DNA of 64,000 bases from Bradyrhizobium sp. NP1 (GCF_030378205.1 NZ_CP127385.1:1404001-1468000), one strand, 5' to 3'; shown: positions 1 through 7,422, numbered from the stretch's first letter. Notes: generated from the letters alone by a model not told the origin. Made by a program: numbers and translations.

Positions 1-279
1 CGCTATGAGGACGCGGCGACGAAAACGGCGCGCAGCTTCTGCACGGCCTGCGGCACGCCGCTGATCTATGAGCGCGCGCGTTCGGCGCACATGGTCAACA
101 TCCCCCGTGCGCTGTTCAATGGCCGCACCGGGCGCCAGCCGCTCTATCACATCGCGATCGAGGAGCTGCAGGAATGGGCCTATACCGGTGCGCCGCTGGT
201 GCCGCTGAAGGGCTATCCCGGCGTGGTCTGGCAGCGCTCGAAAAAGAAGACGCGGCCGGACCGCGAGGGGATGTTTTGA
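1..279 (+). CDS. GFA-family protein, C-terminal part (5' end outside window)
   Basis: The open frame runs from the first base to a stop at 279 and gives about 92 residues. It reads RSFCTACGTPLIYE near the start, the second Cys-x-x-Cys zinc ligand pair and the CGTPL signature of the GFA family (glutathione-dependent formaldehyde-activating enzyme / CENP-V fold). The usual family length is 120-160 residues, so roughly the first third lies upstream. Family members bind zinc; most have no proven substrate, so formaldehyde metabolism should not be assumed. The basic KKKTRPDREG tail is unremarkable. A repeat element and a convergent gene follow. Confidence 0.8.
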   Translation, partial: RYEDAATKTARSFCTACGTPLIYERARSAHMVNIPRALFNGRTGRQPLYHIAIEELQEWAYTGAPLVPLKGYPGVVWQRSKKKTRPDREGMF

Positions 280-324
280 AAGCTTGGGGTGAGCTGATCT
301 GTGGGCCGCAAACGCCGCTGCGCT

Positions 325-441
325 CCCTCTCCCTTTGGGAGAGGGGTGGGGTGAGGGGTTACGGTCCATCGATGCGGCGATCCCCCTCACCCGGATCGCA
401 TCCGGTGATGCGATCCCACCTCTCCCCGCTGGGGAGAGGTG
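325..441. repeat. three-hairpin intergenic repeat
   Basis: Three perfect hairpins lie side by side. CCCTCTCCC at 325-333 pairs with 337-345 across a TTT loop. GGATCGCAT at 393-401 pairs with 408-416. CACCTCTCCCC at 417-427 pairs with 431-441 across GCT. GTGAGGGG at 351-358 can also pair with CCCCTCAC at 383-390, which makes a larger folded unit. It sits between convergent genes and fits a dispersed palindromic repeat; it may also act in termination. No other copy is visible in this window. Confidence 0.7.
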
Positions 442-474
442 TCGAGTCCGTGGACAACGGCTTGAGCCATCCAA

Positions 475-882
475 CTATGCCTTCCGCTTCTTGCGTGACA
501 CCTTTTTTTGTTCCTTTTTCGCGGCCCGCGGCGCGCGCTTCCTCGCCGCCTTGCCCTTCAGCGTCGCGGTGAAATCAACCCCGCGCGTGAGCCATTTCTT
601 TAAGGCGGCCTCGCTCCGGTAGCCGTCCGGCGCCACGCGCACATATCCCTTCATGACGCGGTCGCGCATTTCCATCGGCTCGGTGTGTGGCTCCTGCAGC
701 ATCTTTTCATGCGCGTCCGGCCCGACCCGCACCAGCAGGCCGCCGCGGCCGGAGACCGCGCAGCACATGTTGCCGTTCAGCATGAAGCAGACGCCGCCCA
801 TCAGCGGCTTCTCGGTCAACGCTTTTCGGCCGGCGAGCTGCTTTCGCACCCGCTCCGCAGTCTTCTCGTCATAGGCCATCAT
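475..882 (-). CDS. TfoX N-terminal domain protein
   Basis: The 135-residue protein matches the TfoX/Sxy N-terminal domain: a KPLMGGVCFMLNGNMCCAVSGRGGLLVRVGPD core followed by PMEMRDRVMKGYVRVAPDGY, with most of the second half of the fold helical. The last 30 residues are a Lys/Arg/Ala tail that could bind nucleic acid. Stand-alone TfoX-N proteins are common in rhizobia and have no established role; the competence function of E. coli Sxy should not be transferred. Two ATGs stand in tandem at the start, and the second (879) may be the real one. The gene lies 46 bp downstream of the lyase-like gene on the same strand and may be co-transcribed. Confidence 0.8.
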   Translation of the reverse strand: MMAYDEKTAERVRKQLAGRKALTEKPLMGGVCFMLNGNMCCAVSGRGGLLVRVGPDAHEKMLQEPHTEPMEMRDRVMKGYVRVAPDGYRSEAALKKWLTRGVDFTATLKGKAARKRAPRAAKKEQKKVSRKKRKA

Positions 883-928
883 CCGCCCCTTGCGCCTTTC
901 GCCGTTTCGCCGGCCCGTTCAAGGTCTT

Positions 929-2491
929 TCACTCGCGCAGCCGCGCAAACGCCTGGTCGAGCTTTTGCGTGGCGTCCGCGAGTTTTGCCAGCGTCGCATC
1001 GAGCCAGGCGCGGTCGGCCGCCAGCCGCTCGCCGGCTGCCTTGAGCATCCGCGCCACCTCCGCCGGCTGCGGTCCGCCCAGCCCCTTGCTGGCGGCGACC
1101 ATGTTCTCCGCCGTCAGCGCGCGGCGGAACGCGTCCTCGCTCAGCGGCAGTTTCGGATCAAGCTTCGCGCCCGCTGCGATTTCGGCGTAGATGCGCTGCG
1201 CCTCGGCGTAAGGAATCTGGCTTGCATGCAGATGATGTCCTCGGCCGTAATTGACGAGCTCGGATGCGAAATGGTGTCCGATGCGGAACGGCACGTCGGC
1301 GTCGCGCTGCAGCGTATCGGCGAGCTCGGTCGTGGTCGAATAATCGCCATTGACCTCCTCCAGCGCGCGTTCGGGCCGAAAGCGAAGGTTGCGGATGAGG
1401 GCGTCGGCATGCGCGAAGAGCGCGGCCATGTCGCGCAGGATCGTGTCGGGATATTCCTTCGGATTGCCAAAATCCTTGTAGTCGCTCATGCGCGGCTCGA
1501 CATTGTGCGCGATCACTACGAAGGTCGTGGCCTCCCCGATCAGCGTGGAAGCCTCCCCGCGCAGCCGCACCAGCCCGCTCGGATTGCGCTTCTGCGGCAT
1601 GATGCTGGAGACGCCGGTCTCGTTGCCCTCGCTGAGAACGATCCATGGCTCGGTCTGGGCGTATTGCGCGGTGACGTCGGCGATCAGGGCACCGAGCGTC
1701 AGCGCGGCGGACGTTGCAAGTCCTGCGATCTCAGCGCCGCCGTCGATGGGGGAGATCTGATTGGCATCGAGTGAATTTTCCACCGGCGCATCGAAGCCGA
1801 GGAGGTCCGCAAGCCGCGGACGATCGACCGGGAAACTCGAGGTCGCGAGCGCCGCCGCGCCGAGCGGCGACCGGTTGAGGCGCCCCCAGGCTTCGCGCAT
1901 CCGCGCCGCCTGCCGGTCCAGCGCATTCATGTAGGCCGATGCATAGTGCCCGAGCGTGATCGGCTGCGCCTGCACGCCCCAGGTATAGGCCGGCATGATC
2001 GCGTCCGGTGCCTGCGCGGCCAGCGCCAGGACTGCCTCCCGCATTCCGTTCAATGTCCCGAACGCGGCGAGGAAATCGTCGCGCGTGATCAGCCGCTGCG
2101 TGGTCGAGCCGATATCCTGCCGGCTTCGCCCCGAATGCAGGCGGCTGATATCGGGGCCGCCCACCGCCATCAGGTCCTGCTCCACCTTGAGATAGTCGCC
2201 GGAACGCGCGGCGCCTGGCCGGTCGCCTGTCGCCTCGACGCGGGTGATGGCCTCGAAGAACTTCGCGCCGAGCGGTTTTGGAACGATTCCCCGCTCCACC
2301 AGCATCACGGCGGAGGCCTTGTTGATTTCCGACAGCCAGAAGAAGCGGTCGCGGGGCGCGGCTGACGTGGCGTTCGCCTGGGCGATCACAAGCGTGACGC
2401 CGGCGATCGCGAGCGTAACGCCCATGGTGATCCCCTTGGTGGTCCCCTTGGCGATCCCGATGGCGATCCCGATGCGCTGGATGTACGACAA
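929..2491 (-). CDS. argininosuccinate-lyase-like enzyme with N-terminal signal, altered active site
   Basis: A TTG start at 2491 is chosen because GGAG stands 7 bases upstream and a signal peptide begins there; longer in-frame starts reach back over this site. The 520-residue protein belongs to the fumarase/aspartase superfamily, argininosuccinate-lyase branch. It has LHSGRSRQD near residue 120, AYTWGVQAQP near 170, and the flexible-loop signature VSSIMPQKRNP around Ser295/Ser296. In true ASL the first two motifs read GRSRND and YTHLQ-AQP; here Asn is Gln125 and the catalytic His is Trp171. Residues 1-42 form a hydrophobic leader ending QANA/TSAA, so the mature enzyme is probably periplasmic. 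Arginine synthesis is therefore unlikely. A C-N lyase acting on an N-succinyl or aminopolycarboxylate compound is possible, as EDDS lyase is an ASL relative. Divergent from the TPP enzyme. Confidence 0.8.
   Translation of the reverse strand: MSYIQRIGIAIGIAKGTTKGITMGVTLAIAGVTLVIAQANATSAAPRDRFFWLSEINKASAVMLVERGIVPKPLGAKFFEAITRVEATGDRPGAARSGDYLKVEQDLMAVGGPDISRLHSGRSRQDIGSTTQRLITRDDFLAAFGTLNGMREAVLALAAQAPDAIMPAYTWGVQAQPITLGHYASAYMNALDRQAARMREAWGRLNRSPLGAAALATSSFPVDRPRLADLLGFDAPVENSLDANQISPIDGGAEIAGLATSAALTLGALIADVTAQYAQTEPWIVLSEGNETGVSSIMPQKRNPSGLVRLRGEASTLIGEATTFVVIAHNVEPRMSDYKDFGNPKEYPDTILRDMAALFAHADALIRNLRFRPERALEEVNGDYSTTTELADTLQRDADVPFRIGHHFASELVNYGRGHHLHASQIPYAEAQRIYAEIAAGAKLDPKLPLSEDAFRRALTAENMVAASKGLGGPQPAEVARMLKAAGERLAADRAWLDATLAKLADATQKLDQAFARLRE
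2414..2473 (-). repeat. 12-bp tandem repeat inside the signal sequence of the lyase-like gene
   Basis: Five imperfect 12-bp units (2462-2473, 2450-2461, 2438-2449, 2426-2437, and a degenerate 2414-2425) encode the four-residue motif IGIA, IGIA, KGTT, KGIT, MGVT. The first two units are identical. The array makes up much of the leader peptide and could change length in multiples of four residues without a frameshift. Confidence 0.8.
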
Positions 2492-2646
2492 GGCAGGTCT
2501 CCCTTCAGTTTCTTGTTCCTTGGCCGGATCATAGCCTGCCGCCGACCCGCAGGGCAGCCATGAGCGCGCTCCATTGCGCGCCTCGCTCATCTTTGGTCTC
2601 CTGAAATCCCCGGACCGCGAGCGGCCGGGCGCGGCGGAGGAAACGA

Positions 2647-4308
2647 ATGAAGAACCGCATCACCGGGCGATCGGCGTTCCTGGCGCTGCTCAAGGACGAG
2701 GGCATCACGCATCTGTTCGGCAATCCCGGCACCACCGAACTGCCGATCATGCACGCGCTGAAGGACCACCCCGACCTCACCTATGTGATGGCGATGCAGG
2801 AAAGCCTGGTGGTGGCGATCGCCGATGGCTACAGCCGCGCCTCGGGCCGGCTGGTCGCCTGCAACGTCCATGTCGCGCCCGGCCTCGGCAACGCCATGGG
2901 CTCGCTCTACAACGCCAGCTTCACGGGCACGCCGATGATCCTCACCGCCGGCCAGCAGGAGCAGGGCCACGGCCTGATGGAGCCGGTGCTCTATGGCCCG
3001 CTGTTGCAGATGGCCGAGCCGCTGGTGAAATGGGCGGTCGAGGTGACGCGGCTGGAGGATCTGCCGCGCATCGTGCGCCGCGCCGCCAAGGTCGCGACCA
3101 CGCCGCCGACGGGACCGGTGTTCATCTCGCTGCCGGGCGATATCCTCAATTCGGAAGCCGGCATCGATCTCGGCCGTTCCACCCGCGTCGACACGCGGGT
3201 GCGGCCGTCGGACGAAGCCTTGCAGGCGCTCGCCCAGCGCATCCTGAAAGCGCGGGCGCCGGTCATCATCACCGGTGACGAAATCGTCAAGAGCGACGCG
3301 CTCAAGGAGGCGGCCGCCTTCGCCGAAGCGCTCGGCGCGCCGGCCTATCAATGCTCGACGCCCTATGGCGCCCACTTCCTCTCCGAGAGCCCGTGCTTCA
3401 TGGGCGCGCTGTCGCGCCTGCAGAAGCAGGTGCGCGAGCTGCTCTCGCCGCACGACCTCCTGATCGTGCTCGGCGCCGATCCCTTGCGCATGTCGGTCTA
3501 CAGCGAGGTCGATCCGTTGCCCGAGGGGCTCTCGATCGCGCAGGTCGGTCTCGCCGAATGGGACATCGCCAAGAACTATGCAGCCGAGATCGCGCTGAAG
3601 GCCGACGTCAGGGAGACGCTGAAGGCGCTCGTGCCCGCGCTCAAGGCCGCCGGTGGCGCCGCGCTCGAGGCGCGCGCGAAGCAAAACCTCGCCGAGTTGG
3701 CGCCGAAGAACTGGAGCGCGAAGCGCAAGGCGCTGGTCGAGCAGATTCTCAAGGCAAAGGACAAGGCGCCGATCGATCCGGATTTCCTGGCGCTGCAGGT
3801 GGTCGAGGCGATGCCCGACGACGCCATCCTGGTCGACGAGGGGCTGACCTCGTCGCGGCACATGATCGCGCTTCGCCCGCATCGCGAGCGCTACGGCTAT
3901 CACGGGCTCGCCTCGGGCGGCATCGGCTGGGGACTGCCGGCGTCCGTCGGTGTCAGCCTCGCCAACCACGGCCGGCCGGTCGTGTGCTACACCGGCGACG
4001 GCAGCGCGATGTATTCGATCCAGGCGCTGTGGACCGCGGCGCACCACAAGCTGCCGCTCAACGTCGTGATCGTCAACAACGGCGGCTACCGCATCATCAA
4101 GCAGCGGCTGCTCTCCTTCCATGGCGACGACAACTACGTCGGCATGGATTTTGTCGATCCGCCGGTCGACTATTCCGGCCTCGCGAGATCGCTCGGGCTC
4201 GAGGCGATCCGCATCACGGCGCCCGGAGAGCTGAAGGCGAAACTGTCCGATGCGTTCAGTCGTCCCGGCGCCAAGCTGATCGAGATTGTGGTGGACGGAA
4301 CGGTTTAG
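2647..4308 (+). CDS. benzoylformate-decarboxylase-like TPP enzyme
   Basis: The 553-residue protein shows the three-domain TPP decarboxylase layout. Near the N-terminus FGNPGTTELP (residues 24-33) and MQES with the cofactor-activating Glu52 match benzoylformate decarboxylase, as does NVHVAPG with His75. The TPP/Mg motif is GDGSAMYS (450 onward) with NNGG at 477. Benzoylformate decarboxylase has Ser in the NPGS position where this protein has Thr, so the substrate is probably another 2-oxo acid. The ATG at 2647 is preceded by GGAGGAA. The gene is divergent from the secreted lyase-like gene with 155 bp between them, which suggests one shared control region. Acetolactate synthase is a less likely reading, because the BFD motifs fit better. 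Confidence 0.85.
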   Translation: MKNRITGRSAFLALLKDEGITHLFGNPGTTELPIMHALKDHPDLTYVMAMQESLVVAIADGYSRASGRLVACNVHVAPGLGNAMGSLYNASFTGTPMILTAGQQEQGHGLMEPVLYGPLLQMAEPLVKWAVEVTRLEDLPRIVRRAAKVATTPPTGPVFISLPGDILNSEAGIDLGRSTRVDTRVRPSDEALQALAQRILKARAPVIITGDEIVKSDALKEAAAFAEALGAPAYQCSTPYGAHFLSESPCFMGALSRLQKQVRELLSPHDLLIVLGADPLRMSVYSEVDPLPEGLSIAQVGLAEWDIAKNYAAEIALKADVRETLKALVPALKAAGGAALEARAKQNLAELAPKNWSAKRKALVEQILKAKDKAPIDPDFLALQVVEAMPDDAILVDEGLTSSRHMIALRPHRERYGYHGLASGGIGWGLPASVGVSLANHGRPVVCYTGDGSAMYSIQALWTAAHHKLPLNVVIVNNGGYRIIKQRLLSFHGDDNYVGMDFVDPPVDYSGLARSLGLEAIRITAPGELKAKLSDAFSRPGAKLIEIVVDGTV

Positions 4309-4456
4309 CACCGCACCGTTGATCGTCGCGGGGTCAGCCGACCGGCGCCATGCCACCAGATGTGGCATCGCCTCAAGACGCAGCGAGCGAGGAGGACACC
4401 GACGCGTTTCCGCCGTCCAGGCTGTACTACGATAACCGCTCTCGCGAGCGATCATC

Positions 4457-4951
4457 TCAGCCAACCGGTCCGGGGACCCAATAGTCGCCGAAAAGCGGCT
4501 TAACGCTTACGCGATAAATCACCCCGAGCTGCAGCGTTGGATCGAAATAGCGCATCGTCCGCTCATTGAGGTCAATGATGCGGCCAGGCACTAGCGGCCC
4601 CACGTCATTTATCTTGACGATGACCTTCTTGCCTACAGCCTCAACGAGGGCATACTTCGGCCTCGCGCCATATTGGACCCCACCAAATTTCTGACGCAAG
4701 TTCGTTTTGATGGCAGCCGCCCAGACAGAGGGATCATAACGCTCGCCGGAGGCGGTGTTCGGGCCGCCCTCCCGGCATCCGGGCCGGAACGGGTTGTACA
4801 TGGATGCGGCGCCAACGATCGCATCCCCCGAAGCTTCATTGACGACGGCGCTTGAATGAACTGTATCGATTTCACTTCGAGCAACGGTAACGGAAACGCC
4901 AAGCGCAACTAGGGCGCCGCAAATTGCGGCGCTCGAGCGAAACAGCATCAT
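4457..4951 (-). CDS. secreted RlpA-like double-psi beta-barrel protein
   Basis: The 164-residue product starts at one of two adjacent ATGs (4951 or 4948). GAGGAG lies just upstream and gives better spacing to the second. A signal peptide (residues 2-25, hydrophobic, ending VARS) leads into the RlpA-type DPBB fold: GAASMYNPF near residue 45, then AAIKTNLRQKFGG, and VKINDVGPLVPGRIIDLN near 125, the conserved acidic strand of the family. RlpA proteins cleave denuded peptidoglycan or act as expansin-like factors. There is no SPOR domain, so it is the short form. The frame extends upstream to 5128, but that stretch lacks a leader and is not used. Confidence 0.8.
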   Translation of the reverse strand: MMLFRSSAAICGALVALGVSVTVARSEIDTVHSSAVVNEASGDAIVGAASMYNPFRPGCREGGPNTASGERYDPSVWAAAIKTNLRQKFGGVQYGARPKYALVEAVGKKVIVKINDVGPLVPGRIIDLNERTMRYFDPTLQLGVIYRVSVKPLFGDYWVPGPVG

Positions 4952-5301
4952 AACTCCTCGACTGATTTTTTTTGGATTGTTTCGGTTCCCGATGCCGCAA
5001 AAGATGGTCAAGCGAACGCGGAGGCGTTGACGAACTTGCGCCAGCTTTTTGCGGATTCGCGCCAATCCTGGCGACGGAACCGGTGAGGGAACCAGGGTGG
5101 TCCCTCGCACAGTGTTCTTAGTTCTCACCGTCTAAGACAGAGATTGCGTCAGCAGCTTGACTGAACGGAGCCTTGGATAGGGCGAGAGTCGGAGCAAACG
5201 TCTGATGTTCGCCACGGGCCAAAATCGGCAATGCTCTGAGCGGAAAATTTCAGCTCAGCCCCGAAAGCCGACATCTGCGCCCTTATGAGTACGTGCCAGG
5301 T

Positions 5302-5559
5302 TCACGTGTCGGATCGCGATATTCCTCGTCTCAGGGTAACGAGTCCGCCCACGAGCCGACCCAGAACGACCGGGCCGAACAAGCAGGCGGCGATCACAGG
5401 CCAATGCACCACAAGGAAGACCGTGGTGCCGGTGCACGAAGTGTCGGCCGTCAGATGGCAATGAAGCCGCCAGGCCGCGCGCCAGGTTTCATCTCGGGAC
5501 GCGAGCCAGCCTGCGATCACGATCCAGACGATCGAAGCGGCAACGCCGAGACGCATCAT
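5302..5559 (-). CDS. small two-helix membrane protein, copy 1
   Basis: The 85-residue product has one hydrophobic segment at residues 4-21 and a longer one at about 50-78. Between them lies a short loop with three Cys/His positions (LHCHLT, TSC). The frame continues upstream through the MITE-like element, but I start at the MM pair because the homologous copy at 6433-6711 is alike only from here. I do not recognise the family. It is a diverged duplicate of the gene 1 kb away, with VFLVVHWPVIA and RLGVAAS shared almost exactly. It lies downstream of the TrpF-like gene on the same strand. Confidence 0.6.
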   Translation of the reverse strand: MMRLGVAASIVWIVIAGWLASRDETWRAAWRLHCHLTADTSCTGTTVFLVVHWPVIAACLFGPVVLGRLVGGLVTLRRGISRSDT

Positions 5560-5598
5560 GGGCAGGGCTGCCTGTACATGGTTTGCGAGAAGCGGGAC

Positions 5599-5681
5599 TG
5601 ATTTGCCCGACGGGCAAATCACGCGAAAGCCTGTCCAGCCTTCGCGCGAAAAATATATCGCTTGAGCCGTCGGGCAAATCA
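5599..5681. mobile_element. 83-bp MITE-like element, copy 1
   Basis: The ends are perfect 15-bp inverted repeats (TGATTTGCCCGACGG at 5599-5613 and its complement at 5667-5681). The left end continues into an immediate palindrome (CGGGCAAATCA to 5621). The core CCTGTCCAGCCTTCGCGCGA and the AT-rich AAAAATATATCGCTTGAG are shared with copy 2 at 6729-6811. No gene is carried. It could be a non-autonomous transposon or a REP-like palindromic unit. Confidence 0.75.
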
Positions 5682-5729
5682 TCTTCCGCGCGAAGCGCGC
5701 CCTTGCCCACCCCGAGGACTGTCATCGAT

Positions 5730-6389
5730 TCAGATTTCGGACAGAGCAGCTTCCCGAAAGCGACGGACCAGATCGATGTCCTTGGCATGCGATCCCTCAC
5801 GATCCGTTCTTGTCTTGGAGTCGACCCCGGCAGGCCCGACCGCGCGGATTGCATCTCGGACGTTGTCGGGTCCGAGGCCGCCTGCCAGGATCACCGGCAC
5901 GCGAACCAACTCAACGATGCGGCGGCTGATGCGCCAGTCATGTATGACACCGAGCGCCCCGATTTGATTGTCGAGCGCGCGGTAGCTATCCAGCAGGATG
6001 AAGTCCGCGATACCGTCATAACTCTGCGCAATACCGATGCTTTCCTCACCGGTCACGGGCACGCTCCGCATGATTTGGATTGTCGGCAGCCTGCGCTTGA
6101 GCGCTGTAACATCCGCTGGCGAAAGGAGGTCAGCGCTGGCCCCAAGGTGAATGATCGAAGGCCGGAGCTTAAGAGCCCACGCCTCAATCATGCGGGTGTT
6201 TGCTGTGAGGAAGAGGGCGGAAAACTTGGTCGGCGCTAATATTGCTCGAGCCACTTTCTTTGCTGCCGCGAGAGGCAACTCGCGCGGAAATTGTCCATCC
6301 CCGACGAGGACGCCGGCATGATCTATTCCCAAAGACGAAATCGAGCGAGCTTCGTCAGCCGTTGAGATTTCGTATATTTGTGTGAGCAC
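5730..6389 (-). CDS. TrpF-like TIM-barrel protein without the catalytic cysteine
   Basis: The 219-residue length and late motifs VPVILAGGLGPDNVRDAI and GVDSKTRTD match phosphoribosylanthranilate isomerase (TrpF). In TrpF the first strand reads VKICG, with Cys as general base; here it reads TQIYEIST, with Tyr6 at the Cys position. The acidic partner in FILLDS is kept. The usual GVDVSSGVE phosphate loop is altered to GVDSKTRTD. It is therefore a TrpF homologue that probably does not catalyse the tryptophan step, or does so poorly. No trp genes are nearby. It is flanked on both sides by the duplicated small membrane gene, which suggests it sits within a local duplication. Confidence 0.75.
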   Translation of the reverse strand: MLTQIYEISTADEARSISSLGIDHAGVLVGDGQFPRELPLAAAKKVARAILAPTKFSALFLTANTRMIEAWALKLRPSIIHLGASADLLSPADVTALKRRLPTIQIMRSVPVTGEESIGIAQSYDGIADFILLDSYRALDNQIGALGVIHDWRISRRIVELVRVPVILAGGLGPDNVRDAIRAVGPAGVDSKTRTDREGSHAKDIDLVRRFREAALSEI

Positions 6390-6432
6390 GCAGAATGCCT
6401 TCCTTCGACAATCGCGCAGGACGTCGCTGGCG

Positions 6433-6711
6433 TCATCCGTTCCGGGATCGCGCTATCCGTCTTGCGAGGGTAACGAGTCCCCAGCCCATAAGCCAGCCCA
6501 CGGCGACAGGGGCGAACAAGACGAGCGCGATCACAGGCCAATGCACCACAAGGAAAACTGTGTCGACGCATGCCGGGTGAGTCGTCAGATGGCAATAGAG
6601 CCTCAAGGCAGCGGTCCAGGTTTCGTTTCGGGACGCGAGCAGGCCCGCTACCATGACCCAGACCACCGAAGCTGCGACGCCGAGACGTATCATCTGTTTG
6701 CTGCTCTGCAT
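6433..6711 (-). CDS. small two-helix membrane protein, copy 2
   Basis: The 92-residue product starts MQSSKQMIRLG and has two hydrophobic segments (residues 9-25 and about 55-82) around a short loop with Cys/His residues (LYCHLTTHPAC). It is a paralogue of the 85-residue protein at 5302-5559; RLGVAAS, WTA-LRL-CHLT and VFLVVHWPVIA are shared, and the DNA is similar along its whole length. No known family is recognised. It lies 43 bp upstream of the TrpF-like gene on the same strand, so the order copy 2, trpF-like, copy 1 could be one transcript. Confidence 0.6.
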   Translation of the reverse strand: MQSSKQMIRLGVAASVVWVMVAGLLASRNETWTAALRLYCHLTTHPACVDTVFLVVHWPVIALVLFAPVAVGWLMGWGLVTLARRIARSRNG

Positions 6712-6728
6712 GAGTCCGAAGGCGCGAC

Positions 6729-6811
6729 TGATTTGCCCGACGGGCACGCCGGCGAAAAACCTGTCCAGCCTTCGCGCGAAAAATATATCGCTTGAGCCGT
6801 CGGGCAAATCA
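6729..6811. mobile_element. 83-bp MITE-like element, copy 2
   Basis: Same length, same orientation and same 15-bp terminal inverted repeats as the copy at 5599-5681 (6729-6743 and 6797-6811). The second half, from CCTGTCCAGCC to the right end, is identical; the first half differs at a few bases. It stands just upstream of small-membrane-gene copy 2, as copy 1 stands upstream of the other gene. Gene and element were therefore probably duplicated together. Confidence 0.75.
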
Positions 6812-7262
6812 TCTTTACAACCCCGCGCCGTCCGGCCTCGGCAAGAGGGGCGTACGCGTCGTCACGAACGCGAGACCGGATGCGATGGATGTGATGGCGT
6901 CGCAAGACGAGCGGCGTTCACTTGCATACGGCGAAGTCGTGTGGTCCTGGCATCCCGACGCTGATGCCAAGTTCGCGAGAGGCAAGCTCTCGCTGATGAC
7001 GGTGGCAAGAAAGCCCGGTCACCGGGGAGAGCACGAAGGAAACCGTTAAAACCATCGCGCAGGGAAGGCCGGATGATGAGGCCAAGCCTGTGGTGACTAA
7101 CTCGTGTGCTTTTTTCGTTGCACGCGAGGCTGCGGGTGCGGCCAGCGCCCGGCTTTCCCTGCGCCCTCTGTCTTCGAGGGACGAAGCTTCTGCATCACTC
7201 GGGCGCGAAACGCGTCGCGGGAATGCGGAGGTGTATCCTCTCGGCTGTTTGACAATCGAATC
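6812..7262. repeat. compound intergenic repeat, left copy
   Basis: This stretch has no credible gene. It matches the reverse complement of 63160-63603. The best block (about 6932-7054, ending GGAAACCGTTAAAACC) is almost identical over more than 100 bp. Further blocks around GGTGACTAACTCGTGTGC, GCACGCGAGGCTGCGGGTGC and GGCTGTTTGACAA are also kept. Both copies abut a MITE-like element at the same end. Short open frames in it are the kind often mis-annotated as proteins in Bradyrhizobium. Confidence 0.75.
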
Positions 7263-7287
7263 GATCCAGGCATGCCACGCATTCATT

Positions 7288-7422
7288 TGTCATCGCCCGC
7301 CAACGGGTCGCGCGAATGCGCGCCCGATGACAGGCTCCGGCGGGCGATCCAGTAAGCCGCGCCCTGTTGGCTCAAGCCTTGACGTCTCTGGAATACTGGG
7401 TCGCCCGGTCAAGCCGGGCGAC
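7288..7422. repeat. palindromic repeats downstream of the LLM gene
   Basis: TGTCATCGCCCGCC at 7288 faces GGCGGGCGATCCA at 7339-7351. A clean hairpin follows: GTCGCCCGG (7400-7408), TCAAG loop, CCGGGCGAC (7414-7422). This resembles dispersed palindromes of Bradyrhizobium and Rhodopseudomonas. The last hairpin is 14 bp beyond the stop of the leftward LLM gene and could stabilise the mRNA end or help termination, though no T-run follows on that strand. Confidence 0.6.

Noticed and set aside
2587..4464. 625-codon open frame antisense to the TPP enzyme
   Set aside because: Arg/His/Asp-rich peptide without family motifs; it mirrors the codon pattern of the real gene on the other strand in high-GC DNA.
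5560..5682. N-terminal extension of the small membrane protein through the MITE
   Set aside because: The extension is the element translated, and the paralogue's similarity starts only at the MM/MIRLG region.
6918..7286. 122-residue hypothetical protein in the compound repeat
   Set aside because: Its sequence is the repeat translated; the inverted copy at 63 kb gives a different broken frame, so no coding constraint is seen.
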